Positions 1-12,090 of a DNA stretch of 64,000 nt are shown here, in pieces. The translations under genes were made by a program, and so were the position numbers. The notes under the pieces are model-generated. The model saw only the letters and a list, made by a program, of their open reading frames with translations, did not search any database and was not told the DNA's origin. Where the stretch lies: assembly GCA_965153355.1 (NCBI GenBank), contig OZ231126.1, positions 50,964,001 to 51,028,000 on the forward strand, in the 5' to 3' direction. Positions within the stretch are counted from its first letter, which is position 1. Each line of letters opens with the position of its first letter. Source of the DNA: Flaccisagitta enflata. Taxonomy: Eukaryota; Chaetognatha; Sagittoidea; Aphragmophora.

Positions 1-555
1 CTCTTCATTTGTCTATCTTGATCTGTCTATCATTAATTCTCTTGCTTAGTTCTTTGGTTCCATTATAAAGTACTAAATCGAAATTCCCGCCTCGCGGCCA
101 TAATATCTGATTTAAACAGTTTGACCCTAGCGTTTAAAGGCCCCATGAAATTGTCCTAAACACCTTTAACAAAAACAGAATATCTCGTCAACTTTTAAAC
201 TGGTGATTGCTCTGACTCTGGCTGAGGATATTTGTAAACTGATTGTTTCTATCATATATGTAGTAAGATGATAAGTATTTTTGTCTAGATAATGATAGAT
301 ACTTGTCTTCTTTGTGACAGAAAAAGGAAGAGATCAAAAATTAGAATACAAGAGCCTGATTGGTGTTAAAACAAAACAAGGAAATTCATGGCCCATATGG
401 GCACTCCACAATCATCCACCCCCACCCCCCCCCGATCAAATTTAAATCAAATAATACCTTCAATGCAGTGCAATGCTACTCAGAACTTTCTGGTTGGTCT
501 GTCCGAATATCTCACGTAGAAATTTCATGATCACAATGACGATAGTATCAAACAA
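1..555. other. No gene seen
   Basis: AT-rich sequence with a short C run near 420. Nothing recognised. Confidence 0.5.
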
Positions 556-816
556 ATGATGCGGGGTCACAATATCGTTGCAGACGGGTGGGCAGGGGCA
601 TCCAACCACCAGCCTCGCCCCAACCCCACCTCCAACCACCCCTGCCACGCACTCACACACCCACACACACACACACAATAACAACTTCACTATCATAAAT
701 GTGCATTTTTCGCGTTCATCAACACGAGCGTGAGGGACCAATGGAAGGATGGACCAATGGACGGACCAACGGACGGACAAAGCCTCTTATAGAGTTGCGT
801 GTCCGCAACTAAAAAG
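556..816 (-). mobile_element. Hairpin-end element A1 (GTTGCG type)
   Basis: Strand is given hairpin-first. Hairpin AGTTGCG-GACA-CGCAACT at 793-810 with TTTTT outside it, followed by CTCTATAAGAGGCTTTGTCCG and a TCCG/TTGG tract. The far end has the third copy as GTCTGCAAC (577-585) near TGTGACCCCGC. Same subtype as 42667-42892. Confidence 0.7.
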
Positions 817-1210
817 GGGCACACTGAAACCAAATGTATGAATAACGTCAGCTCGGCTAAAATGAGAGAAAAGTAACATATAGGAACATTTTACACATTT
901 AACATTTGAAATAGAGCAGACAACAACAAAAGATGAAATGAAAACAAAACAATCTGATATGAAATCAAAGAAACATAAACCCATTATTTGTCTCCAATTA
1001 TTTCATACTATCAATATAAAAGGAACCAATCATTACATCTTCCCTCTCTCGCTTCTAGTACATTGGACTTATTGATTTTGGAGCCGGAAATTGGGAATAC
1101 ATCGCATTGACTCAAGGCCGGGTACATAGCTGCCGAAGTCGCGTTAACTGTGGCAGAGAAACAGTCCAGTCGAAAGCTTTGCAAGGAGAATAGTGCAAAA
1201 TCCGCTCGTC

Positions 1211-1287
1211 TATGAATGAATGAATGAATGTATGAATGAATGAATGAATGAATGAATGAATGAATGAATGAATGAATGAATGAATAA
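1211..1287 (+). repeat. (TGAA)n microsatellite
   Basis: About 18 TGAA units with one GTAT interruption. The rest of 816-1573 shows no gene. Confidence 0.95.
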
Positions 1288-1573
1288 TTGAATGAATAAA
1301 TGAATTCAATTTCGATGACTAACGTTAACGACAATGGAAAGGGCTGTAAAACGCTGCATCGGAGTATAGTCCATGTATGTCTGTTAAGAGCCTTTTTACC
1401 TAAGGGATCCTCCAGACAATGTACCACCATAAAAGCGTAAAAAGTTGTATAGAAGAAGAGAGCAAAATGTTGGGATCAATGGATCAATGGATGGAAGCCC
1501 CGATTGACCAATGGGCATAGTGACCCACAGGCTACAGAGTACAGAGCTGCTTTTATGCAAGTAAAAAACATGC

Positions 1574-3541
1574 TCATTGCTCATCCAAGGACGTCATTTG
1601 CTCAGACAGAGACTTGAAAAAATTGATGTCTCTTTTTCTCAACCTGTCGAGATTGAATATTTCGCCTGCGTGTGATAACTCTTCTTCCTCATCGACAAGC
1701 GTGATTTGAATAAAAGGAGGAAAGCTGAAAAATGCGACATCTGTTCCTAACACTTTTTTCGGCCAGATGGTAACAACAAGTGAAAATTCTTGCGTTGCTT
1801 CTCCGAATTCCGGCCACGTATCCCATAAACCCAAATCCGCCATCGTGACATTCTCTTTGATCTCGTCAAGGAATGACTTCCGGAGGAGATCATATCTGTC
1901 AGAGATGAGCACTTTTTTTTCATCCGAAGCTAAGTCGGAGATCAACTGTCTCAATCTCGATTCAACATCACGCGTGAGACAAACTTTGTGTCGAGATGAG
2001 GGAATTCCTTTGATGCGCATTGGTTCTGTGGAAGTGTTGACGAGGAAGTGAAGAGAAGTCGTCGCTCGCGTCATGGAATGGACGAGACGCTTCAAAGTGG
2101 GAAAACACGTGAACACATCCAAGATAATGATCACGCTTTGGTACTGACAACCAAGAATCTCATCTGAATAACCAAATGATACATTGTTAATGTTTTTGCA
2201 CATATCCACGAGTAAAACTCGCAGTGAGAAATGAAGGAAAGGTGAAACCATGACAACATTTTCTTGGTCAGCCAAATCAGTTATCGATTTGACACATTCA
2301 TGCAAAAACGACTGTCGGTCGTTGGAATCATCGTGGAAAAACTTGGTTTGAGGTCGTCCCGATTTCCAATCAAGAGATGAATGAACCGGCTCACCAGAAA
2401 TCCATTTCTTTTCATTGAGATATTCTTGATATTCTCTTGTAAATGTCGAAATGTCACTAGAGGAACGAAGATTTCCATCAAGTGTTTTGACTTCCAATTT
2501 CATATCGCTCATCCAACTGATGCTTTTGAAGTAATGTGTTTTATACTCATTTACTTTGACTGTTGACTGACTCGTGAAAAAGACTATTGATGGGTTATCA
2601 TCATGAAATTGAAGGAGAGGATTCTTTTGAAATGGCCGCAAGCCTGATGTATAAAAGTAGAACTCGTCCCATAACACTAATTGTACCTGCCTCAAGCCCT
2701 CAAGTTTCTCGCCAACAACAACACGACCATCCATCCTTTTCTCAGAAATATGCTCACGCAGCATTCCCATCAATCTCTCATATTCTTTGTCTACGTAAAT
2801 AAAAACATTTCCTTTCTTTCCACTTTCGATGAATTCCTTCGCCAGTCGCATGAGAAGTAAAGTCTTCCCACATCCGTAACATCCTTGGATAATCCAATGG
2901 ATTTTGGACTGAATCCTTTTAAGGAAGCAATTTCTTGCCTCTTGGATGATTTGATTCTGTTTTGATGTCCAGACAATAAATTCATCTCGGCCAAACTCTT
3001 GGTTAACGAGACACTCGTGAATGAGGACGTCTTTGTTCTCCATGTTTTGCAGAAAAAACAGCTTTGATGTGAATCTGTGCAGCTGGCCGTGAGCAAATGC
3101 TTCATTCACGGGGGAACAGAAACAGAAACGTGAGGCAATTGTAGCAATTTTAGCAAATTGTTGTAAGAAGTTGGAGTTGTTATTTGAGACCATCGCTGTG
3201 AAAAGGTGTTTAAAGCATTTTTTCAGTAATTCATCTAAATCTTCGTCCTTGCCACTGGCTTCAACTGTTAGACCTATCATGAAACCATGACTGCCTTCCT
3301 GTAGGGATGAGCATTTATTCTCTGAACCACGTGTTATAGTGACACCATGGATTTCTCTCCCGCCCTCTTTTGAGAGTTCTTCTACTTTGGATGCAAGTTC
3401 CATCTTCTCTTTGACAACTGTGATAGAATCTTCGCATTCTTCATCATCGGGAAAATGAAAGATGATGACACCCAAACTGTCTAAAACAGCGACGATGTCC
3501 AAAGTTTTGCTCCACAAATTTGAGATCGTCTCTATGATCAT
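1574..3541 (-). CDS. Single-exon P-loop NTPase, superfamily-1-helicase-like
   Basis: 655 codons, uninterrupted. Walker A GCYGCGKT at residues 220-227; Walker B LVLWDE at 288-293; DGNLRSS (355-361) and MVSPF (431-435) match the spacing of later SF1 motifs; GCQYQSV (464-470) and SMTRATTSL (489-497) resemble motifs V and VI of DUF2075/Schlafen-type helicase domains. The order fits an SF1-like NTPase; residues 1-200 are unassigned. Innate-immune or nucleic-acid roles are known for related families, but no role is shown here. The first ATG (3541) lies inside a 56-bp tandem duplication. Before that duplication the frame would have continued about 40 codons further upstream (see 3531-3642). Intact gene, recent pseudogene or paralogue copy are all possible. 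Confidence 0.65.
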   Translation of the reverse strand: MIIETISNLWSKTLDIVAVLDSLGVIIFHFPDDEECEDSITVVKEKMELASKVEELSKEGGREIHGVTITRGSENKCSSLQEGSHGFMIGLTVEASGKDEDLDELLKKCFKHLFTAMVSNNNSNFLQQFAKIATIASRFCFCSPVNEAFAHGQLHRFTSKLFFLQNMENKDVLIHECLVNQEFGRDEFIVWTSKQNQIIQEARNCFLKRIQSKIHWIIQGCYGCGKTLLLMRLAKEFIESGKKGNVFIYVDKEYERLMGMLREHISEKRMDGRVVVGEKLEGLRQVQLVLWDEFYFYTSGLRPFQKNPLLQFHDDNPSIVFFTSQSTVKVNEYKTHYFKSISWMSDMKLEVKTLDGNLRSSSDISTFTREYQEYLNEKKWISGEPVHSSLDWKSGRPQTKFFHDDSNDRQSFLHECVKSITDLADQENVVMVSPFLHFSLRVLLVDMCKNINNVSFGYSDEILGCQYQSVIIILDVFTCFPTLKRLVHSMTRATTSLHFLVNTSTEPMRIKGIPSSRHKVCLTRDVESRLRQLISDLASDEKKVLISDRYDLLRKSFLDEIKENVTMADLGLWDTWPEFGEATQEFSLVVTIWPKKVLGTDVAFFSFPPFIQITLVDEEEELSHAGEIFNLDRLRKRDINFFKSLSEQMTSLDEQ

Positions 3542-3642
3542 GGAACCTGAGATGCTTCCGGCCTTCCTGACAGAACTTTTATCGTCTCTATGATCATGGA
3601 ACCTGAGATGCTTCCGGCCTTCCTGACAGAACTTTTAAAGGA
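3531..3642. repeat. 56-bp tandem duplication at the NTPase gene 5' end
   Basis: The segment beginning ATCGTCTCTATGATCATGG and ending CTGACAGAACTTTT occurs twice in direct succession with no difference seen. 56 is not a multiple of 3. On -, the upstream frame (ATG at 3723, MTLTLLIEGKCEFLKGRKA onward) enters the first copy as GSMIIETI and runs to a stop, while the second copy gives GSMIIETISNLW and continues into the 655-codon frame. Confidence 0.9.
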
Positions 3643-3723
3643 CGATTGGCTTAGTTTTGTCAAAATTGCCTTTCGCCCTTTTAGAAATTCACATTTTCCC
3701 TCAATCAATAAGGTTAATGTCAT

Positions 3724-5435
3724 GGAAAAGGGTCCGTGGACGGAGTGAAATCCATCAATTTTAAAATGTTAAAAATTGAACAAAACCATACATCATCATG
3801 TAGCTAACCTTATATCATGTATGAATTGATACTTAGATTTTCTTACATGAGCTCATTTTTCATACAAATTAGGACTAATTATACATTTTTTTGCAAACGT
3901 ACTAATAATGAATTCAGTTAAATACAATGAAGAAATCAATATGACAGTCAAATTCTTGATAAATATGTTCAAGCAATCATGTATGATCATGTTTCTGAAT
4001 TTTTAAAATTTTTGAGTTTTTGAAAAAATCTCATAAAACACCATTTTTATTGCGGGTTGTTGGAGGAAAAATTTTTGCTAAGCTCTGTTTCATGCCAGTG
4101 ACGAGGGATTTTAATGGAAGGCCTATAAAATTTCAACCAGATCTGACAATTATTTCTAAAGTTATGCTGTTTTTTCAATTTTTTTCTGGTAGGCTGGTTG
4201 GTCTGTCTGGACTCCTCGGCATTTTTTAAGACACACCAGAATATAGGTGAAGAACCCTCTTGATCTAGGTAACAACCATGCAAAATTTCGTTGGGCTAGC
4301 TCAAATAGTTTTTGGGATAAGCCAATTTGAATTTTAAGAAATTTTACTAAATTGAGGCACAAAAGCATCACGCCTTTGTGTGAGAAGTGCTGTGTGGAAA
4401 CAAAGAATTAACTGTGAGGCATATTTTGTTTGGCAAGCGTAATTCAATCCCTGTTTCTACTGATCAACTTTGTAATTTCATTGTGACCAAACGAATTAGA
4501 GTTGAGACTTGAAATTTTAAGTGTAGGTACAGAATTTCACAATCTCTCTCATCATGTAGATGAATTTTCCGTTAATCATGTTACTATGCCTTGACAGAGT
4601 ATGAATCACAATAGACAAAAGTAGACACCAACAACAAGGAGCACCTTGGAATCAGAATGCTCTAGAAACGTTGTCTCCAAAATGAAATGGAAAAAATCCT
4701 TGAAATTTGGAGGAAATGTCGTTCAACTAGTTGTTACTGCAATGACAAAAGAAAAAATGCTTAATGTTTGAACAATCATAGGCTTATAAAAACTGTTTAT
4801 TTATCTCATTTTGAGAAAAAAATGACAGAAAATGAAGGGAAGAGGTATATTATAATTTGAAGTCATTTTTTTTTTGTCTTAACGTTGAGTTATTGAGTTC
4901 AAATTTTTTGCACATATTTCAATGGATGGATAGAGATGGCTTACGTTTCATGGGATGACTCTGCTTGACATTTTTTGATTGCTTAAACTAGCTTTTGGCT
5001 TACAGGGACAAAATCGACAGGCCAAAAAGGCCCTACCCTGTTTTGGACCCCATAGGGCAGTTGGAGGAGCAAAATTGGTTGGTATGGCGCACCTGGTAGT
5101 TAGGTATGTCACCCAACCTTTGTGACCTTATTCATTGCAGCAGCAGAAGATGACACTTCTACAATGGTGGAGAGTAAGGGTTTCTTGGGCGGACCCCGAT
5201 GCGCGGAACCCACTTGCTTTCTTTGCTTAATTTTGTCTATCTACCTTTTTATGTCTGTACTTTTTTACCGAATTTTCATCTGATCTGTCTTTATCTGCCT
5301 CTGTTTGTGTCTCGCTGTGTTTTTAAGTTAGTCTGTTTTTGTGTCAGAATCTACGTCTAACCCCATTGGTCTTGCAGTTTTATTTTTCCTCTGCCCTTGT
5401 TTCTATGTTACTTAATTTTTCTTTCTTTCTTTTCG
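3724..5435. other. AT-rich intergenic sequence, no gene seen
   Basis: Only short ORFs. The phrase GCCAGTGACGAGGGATTTTA and nearby text look like decayed transposon, with no defined ends. Confidence 0.4.
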
Positions 5436-5479
5436 CCTGTCTGTCTGTCTGTCTGTCTGTCTCTGTTTCTGTCTCTGTC

Positions 5480-5514
<35 letters not shown>

Positions 5515-5535
5515 GTCTGTCTGTCTGTCTGTCTT

Positions 5536-5600
<65 letters not shown>
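5436..5600 (+). repeat. (CTGT)n(CT)n compound microsatellite
   Basis: CTGT units with CTCT interruptions, then pure CT from about 5556. Confidence 0.95.
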
Positions 5601-5604
<4 letters not shown>

Positions 5605-6619
5605 TTTAATCTCTCCATATCCCGGGAAAAAAGTGTCCCTATTTCATTTCCGAGAGGACTGCAATATTCCCACGCATACTCCGTCGCTAATGACTGACGC
5701 GAGATGTATGGAGAGAGAGAGAGAGAGAGATGATTTATAAAAATGAGGAGCCAAGTGGCCTCATCTAAACAATGATGAAGGCCAAATGGTCCCCTTTTCA
5801 CTAGGGACTGATTCTAATGAAATTGACTCATTGACTCATTGATATTGGGTAACGGCCCATGTGGGCCCTTAATCAACTTCTGTCAACTAGAATTAGCCAT
5901 CTCAACTCTAGCACCTCTAAACCATCCCTTACTACCATATGGTGTTTGAAATATAGCACACATGAACATTGTACACAAATGTTTTCTGTGACAAAATTGA
6001 AAAAATAAGAAGCATATGGGGAGAAATATAAAAGAATAGCGATGATTCATTATAATCAATTTTAATTTTTTGGTCGAAATGTAATATTGTCCAACAGATA
6101 CATTATAAGGCGTTGAAACTCAGACCATGATGTCCCACCATCATCGCTTTTGTTCCGCCGTGCTAGTGAGAATATCATTTCAAGATGATGTTGAAAAAAA
6201 AAGAGGATAGAACGATGATTCTTGAGAAAAGAATTTAAGCGACTTTGACTTGGAATTATATAATCTTTAATTTGAGAAAAAAAAATATCGTGAATGGATG
6301 AAAAGATGATGAATGGAGCACTTTTTTACCAAGACTTACTACTTCGTCCCCTGGGCATCGGCTTTGTGACGTAGAGGCTCAGAAGGGACCTTTCATATCC
6401 ATTCATCCATTCATGCTACACTTTTGGTGTGTGAAAACTGAAAATATACAATATAAATACATATTCATACAATGATACATCCGGCATTTTAGCTTTGTTT
6501 TCGCCTTGTTTTAGTTCAGAAAGACAAACAGACGGACGAATGTCACCTTCAAGTTTGATGAGGCGGGGTAACTTCATTTGGATATTCATGCATTTTTGCG
6601 CTTATCCTCGTAAATTTGG
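5601..6619. other. AT-rich intergenic sequence, no gene seen
   Basis: A short GA run at 5712 and nothing else distinctive. Confidence 0.4.
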
Positions 6620-7600
6620 ACTAACCTTGGCATCATAAAAAATGGCGGATTTTTAAAACCTTTTTTAACCAACTTACTTTGAAAGAAACTAAGGAAAATC
6701 GGTGATGGTTAGAAAGATCTTCGAAAGATCTTTCATTTGAGTCGTGTCGCGACATTGTAGCTCAAATGGTTTAGAAGCTACAGTAATTTGAAAAACACTA
6801 CATTTTTTTTGCCCTTACGGTGTGTAAGCGATCATAACATGAAAACAATCTCTTAAAAACCATACTAAATTTTATCCGATTGAGACAAAAATTGACATGG
6901 AGGTACAGCATACTTTCCTCTAACAGCCCCTAAAATTTTATCTAAATCGGACAACTTTTACTATCATTTTCACCATGCAAAAGAATTTAATGTTGGTTTG
7001 CAAAACTGTGGTTTGAAGGAATTAGTGAAAAGGATTCATAAAGTGTTTTGTCTATGAAGATATGGTTGAAAAAAGAAAATCTAAGACTCTCTTTGAGCCC
7101 TTTCAATGATCTATATTTTCGGCCCTCTTTCAAAGGAGTAATCTGAGTATCAGCTCAAACCATTCAGAAATAAATGTAAGTTTTTTAAAAAATTGCATCA
7201 TTTTTCAGGAATTTTGACAAGACATAATAAAGGATCATGCAAAAACCATAGAAAACAATTTCCGATTCTCACAAAATTTGAACCGGTACCAAAAGACACA
7301 CAAGTTAGACATCATCTAAAATTTCAAGGCAATTGGACAAAGTCTTCTATCATTATAATAGCAATGAAATTATTGGCAAACTGCTTTTTATGATACACCG
7401 TAAGGGTGGAAAAAAGTATAGTGTTTTTCAAATTACTGTAGCTTCTAAACCGTTTGAGCGACAATGTCGGGACACGACCCAAATGAAAGATCTTTTGAAG
7501 ATCTTTCCAACCATCACCAATTTTCCTTAGTTTCTTTCAAATTAAGTTGGTTAAAATAGGTTTTAAAAATCCGCCATTTTTTATGATGCCAAGGTTATCT
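6620..7600. mobile_element. Foldback/MITE element, about 1 kb inverted repeat
   Basis: AACCTTGGCATCATAAAAAA and TGGCGGATTTT near 6625-6660 pair with the complement at 7555-7598. The arms (about 200 bp) also share GAAAGATCTTTCATTTGAGT / its complement and the block with CTACAGTAATTTGAAAAACA. The interior is AT-rich without coding signal. Confidence 0.8.
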
Positions 7601-8168
7601 GATGGTTATGTTTGTAACTACAGTAGGTCCCTGCCTCATCGGTCCCATTGGGACTGAAGCTTTTTCACTTTTATCTCAGGGTCACCTTTAAAGAGAGGTG
7701 AAATCACATTAGAAACTGTCATTTTGGACCTTAAAATATTGACCTTTATTGATGGGGAACCTTTAAAAGCGGGGCTATTATTGCAGGGTCCGACTGTATA
7801 ATAGAAATGAGCCATCATTTCAGTTTTTTTTTGCCTGAAAACGTCTCTGAAGAGCTTAGATGAAACTAGTCCGACGATTCCATGTTAACAACGCTTGTAA
7901 ATTCTGTCTTGAATTCTTTCCCCGTTTCCATTACCATGCACCATGCACCATTGAAAATTCGTCCTCTCTTTCAAAATCAACGAAACGCGGAAGTCATCCT
8001 TGCAAAAGAAAAAAAACTGAGTTCATCCTTGATTCCATCCGCATAATACAATCTTGATGATCCCCCAAATGTTCCCCATTTTCTCCCATTAACACCCGTT
8101 TTGTTCCAGTTATTCTCCACTTTTTCCCCTTTTTTCATCGCCCTTTTTTGCAGGGGGGTTTTGCACTT
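7601..8168. other. No gene seen
   Basis: Unique-looking sequence; the segment 7640-7800 contains TTATCTCAGGGTCACCTTTA but no coding support. Confidence 0.4.
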
Positions 8169-8825
8169 TTTAGTCGCGTGCACGCGACTCTACACCTTGG
8201 TCTGTCGGTCGGTAGGTCGGTCGGTCGGTCCGTCCGTCCGTAACATTTTTAAAATTTCAACGCTTTTTGACATTTTTTAACTGTTTTTGACATTTCTTAA
8301 CATTCTTTAACATTTTTTAACATTTTTCAACATTTTTCAACATTTTTTACATTTTGAATTTTTTGGCATTTTTTACATTTTTAACATTTTCAACATTTTA
8401 AACATTTTTAACATCTTTAACATTTTTACCATTTTTAACATTCTTTACCTTTTTTAACATTTTTAACACATTTAACAATTTTTAACACATTTAACATTCT
8501 TTAACATTTTTTAATGGTTATTAACATTTTTTACGACATGTTAACATTTTTTACGACATTTTAACATTTTAAGTATGTACTTTAGGGTACTTTAGGGTAC
8601 TTAAGTTATTCTAGGTACTTAAGGTACTTGGGTACTTTTGGGTACTTTAGGGTACTTTAGGGCACATAAGGGTACTTAAGGGTTTTTAAGGTATTAAAAA
8701 AATGAATGTAGATTAGGGTACTGAAGGTTATTTTAGGGTACAGAAGGTTACTTTAGGGTACCTAAAGGTATTTTTTTGCATTTCAAAATATTTTAGGCGG
8801 CGGCGGAGCCGCTCGCCGAGTCAGC
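8169..8825 (+). mobile_element. Hairpin-end element A2 with internal decamer arrays
   Basis: Hairpin AGTCGCG-TGCA-CGCGACT at 8172-8189, then CTACACCTTGG and TCGG/TCCG units, then (TTAACATTTTT)-like repeats to about 8570 and (GGGTACTTTA)-like repeats to about 8770. The far end is unclear: it may be near 8820 (GC-rich CGGCGGAGCCGCTCGCCG) or near 9779-9790, where GCACATGACTGG resembles the usual GCACGCGACTGG. Confidence 0.65.
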
Positions 8826-9392
8826 GGCTTAAGTATGTAACTATGTAAGTATGTAATTAGGTAAGTATGTAATTATGTAAGTATGTAAGTAAGTATGTAC
8901 TATGTAAGTATGTAGTAAGTATGTAGTATGTTAAGTATGTAGTATGAAGTTATGTAGTTGTGTGTAGTATGAAGTTGTGTACATTGTTAACATTTTTAAC
9001 ATTTTTAACATTTTTAACGTAAGTATGTAAGTATGTAAGTACGTGAGTATGTGAGTATGTAGGTAAGTATGTAAGTATGTAAGTATGTAAGTAAGTATGT
9101 AAGTAAGTATGTAAGTATGTATGTAAGTATGTAAATAAGTATGTAAGTATGTAAGTATGTGAGTATGTAGTTAAGTATGTAAGTATGTATGTAAGTATTT
9201 AACAGTATGTAAGTAAGTATGTAAGTATGTAAGTATGTAAGTATGTAAGCAGTGAGTATGTAGGTAAGTATGTAAGTATGTGAGTTAGTAAGTATGTATG
9301 TATGTAAGTACGTAAGTATGTAAGCATGTGAGTATGTAGGCTAGTATGCAAGTATGTAGGTATGTAAGTAAGTGTGGAAGTACGTATGTAGG

Positions 9393-9423
<31 letters not shown>

Positions 9424-9770
9424 GCATAAGTAAGTATGTATGTATATATGTATGTATGTCTGACGTATGTATGCATATAAGTATGTAAGTATGTAAGTAA
9501 GTATGTAAGAATGTATGTAAGTAAATATGTCAGTATGTAAGTAAGTATGTATGTAAGTATGGGCATGTATGTAAGTATGTAAGTAAATATGGGCAAGTAT
9601 GTATGTAAATATGTAAGTATGTAACTAGGTAAGCATGTAATTATGTAAGCATGTGAGTATGTAAGTATGTGGCAAGTATGTAGTATGGGCATGTAGCAAG
9701 TAAGTATGTAGTATGTTAAGTATGTAGTATGAAGTTATGTAGTTGTGTGTAGTATGAAGCTGTGTTTTGT
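8826..9770 (+). repeat. (GTAAGTAT)n-type array
   Basis: GTAAGTATGTAAGTAT-like tetra/octamer repeat of about 0.95 kb with GTAGTATGAAGTTATGTAGT variants at both ends (8930 and 9720). It may belong to the interior of element A2. Confidence 0.9.
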
Positions 9771-9827
9771 GTAACTTAGCACATGACTGGCACCTGTTGT
9801 TTGTTTCTTCTCTGTCCCTCCTTTCTT

Positions 9828-10006
9828 CTTCTTCTTCTTCTTCTTCTCTTCTTCTTCTTCTTCTTCTTCTTCTTCTTCTTCTTCTTCTTCTCTTTCCCCA
9901 TTTTATCTTTTTTTTTTGCTGAATAGCGACTTTGTTCGAGATGATCTGAGTGCATCCCATAGAAATATCGTGAGAAACAGGACCTAAATCCCTCATCTTC
10001 ACTCTC

Positions 10007-10057
<51 letters not shown>

Positions 10058-10330
10058 CTTCTCAGAGGAAGTCTCAACATGGTGATATAATCGCATTCAA
10101 AGCCTAAAATCATAATTATTTGATCGATAACAAATACTCCCGGAAAACACAAAAATCCGTCGACAATTAAAAAGGCATTTTTCTCTTCTTTTTTTGTTCC
10201 TCTCTCTTTTTTCTTTCTTTCTTTTTTTTTTTTCTTCTTCTTCTTTTTCTTTTTTTTTTTTTTTTTAGTTTTTCTTTTTGTTTTTTTTTCTTTTACTTCT
10301 TCCCTTTTTCATTGTCTTTCTCTCTTCTCT
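9828..10330 (+). repeat. Pyrimidine-rich block: (CTT)n, (CT)n, T-rich
   Basis: (TTC)n at 9828-9894, (CT)n at 10013-10054, and TTTCTT-rich sequence to about 10300. No gene seen in 9811-10448. Confidence 0.9.
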
Positions 10331-11715
10331 CCATCACAAAAGGAAATTTTGTTTTGCCGTTCCTTGGTCTTGATAATGATGGATCATAAAGGAGGAATAT
10401 AAAAAAAACTTGTTTATGATTTCATTTTCATCACAATTGCTTTATCGATTATATACTAGCCCACTATAAAAACACGCTTTTTCATGGTGAGGCTCTCTAT
10501 CCAAGGAATCTGGCTCAAAATCATGTATATAGATAGTCCATCACAAAAATTTGACCTTGGGGCTTCTCAAAAGTGTGCCCGCCACACCCCTCCTAATGCA
10601 TAAGTGGTGGTGTTGTTTTTTTACATTGTCATATTTTACTCATCTTTGTAAGCTTATATCTCCTTAACGAATAAAGCTACTGACCTCAATTTGGGCTCAT
10701 TTTAAAGAGCTTTACTTACTCTTTAAAATGAGCCCAAGTCGAGATCATTAGCTTTATTCGTTTAGAAGCAGTTGTCTTCCAAAGTTGATGTCTTTTTGGA
10801 GAAAATATAGATTTTTGTCACAGCTTTGCAAGCTTTTATCTCCTAATAAATAAATAAAGCTACTGACCTCAATTTGGGCTCATTTTGGAGAGCTTTACTT
10901 ACTCTTTAAAATGAGTTGAGGTCTGTAACTTTCTTTGTTGAGAAGCAGTTGTCTAACAAAGCTTATGTCTTCATGAAGAAAATAGTAGTTCTTGTCATTA
11001 AACTGAAATTCTATAATTTGGCTTTTTTTCTACCCCATTATAGTCAGGTGATGCACTGGCTCATTGGTAATTTCCGTCTACTGAGAGGGTAGATTAGTAG
11101 ATAGATAATGGGGGTTTGAGACCCAAAGAGGGCCCCTGAAGAGCCTACATGGCCTCAAAAATGGTAAAAATGCCCCCAATACTGAAAAAATTGTTTTTTT
11201 TTTCTGCTTTGAGGTATCCCAGTGGCACACTGACATCTCAGTTATTTCCTTCTAGTGTGACAGGAGATGTACAGATAGATAATAGAGGGTTTGGACCCCT
11301 AGGGGCCCTTTGAAGAGCCCTTTAGGACTCAAAAATGGCAAAAATGGCTTAAAGATTGAAAAATACTTACTTTTTTGCTTTCCTAGAAGTAGGTCCACTC
11401 GTCAGTAATTCCCGTATAGCGTGGTGGGATATGAATATGTGAATTACTGAAGATTTGGATTCCTAGGGGCCCCCTTGAAGACCCTGAATGACCCAAAAAA
11501 GCCCAAAATGCACTGGAAGAGTATTATCTTATGTTTTTTTTTTTCTGTTCTGCTGCACTCAATTGTGACACTGCCTTGTAAGTCATTGCAATGTAGTCAT
11601 GAAAGAGATGTGTAAAGAGTCAATGGGTCTTGAGTCCCCCAGAGGCCACTTGAGAGCTCCCAAGGACATAAGAATAGAGCAAAAATGCTAAAAAATTGAG
11701 CAGCGTTCAATTTTT

Positions 11716-12090
11716 GAGCAGCGGTGCCAAAGGGGACAAAGTCCTGTAGAACACTTTTGTTCGTCTGTTTGTTGGTTCATTTGTTCCTTCGTCCATTCAT
11801 CCCCCAGCCTCCTTATAAGGCCCTTCATGCCTCAAATCTGGCCTTTGAGACCTCAAATCTGGCCTCTTAGACCTCAAATCTGGCGTCTCAGGTCTCAAAT
11901 CCAGCCTCCCAGGCTTTAAATCCAGCCTCTCAGGCCTCAAACCCAGCCTCTCAGGCCTCAAATCCAACCTTTCAGGCCTAAAACCTGGCCATTCAGACCT
12001 CAAATTAGACTTTCCAGGCCTCAAATTCAAACCCTCAGGCCTAAAAACTGGCCTCTCAGGCCTCAAATTAGCTATCAAAGCAGCGTCATG
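11716..12090. repeat. 20-bp minisatellite at the foldback centre (family B related)
   Basis: A weak B end AGCAGCGGTGCCAAAGGGG...GTCCTGTAGAACAC, then about 13 units of CAGGCCTCAAATCCAGCCTC. The CTCAAATC core is the same as in B2-B4. Confidence 0.7.
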
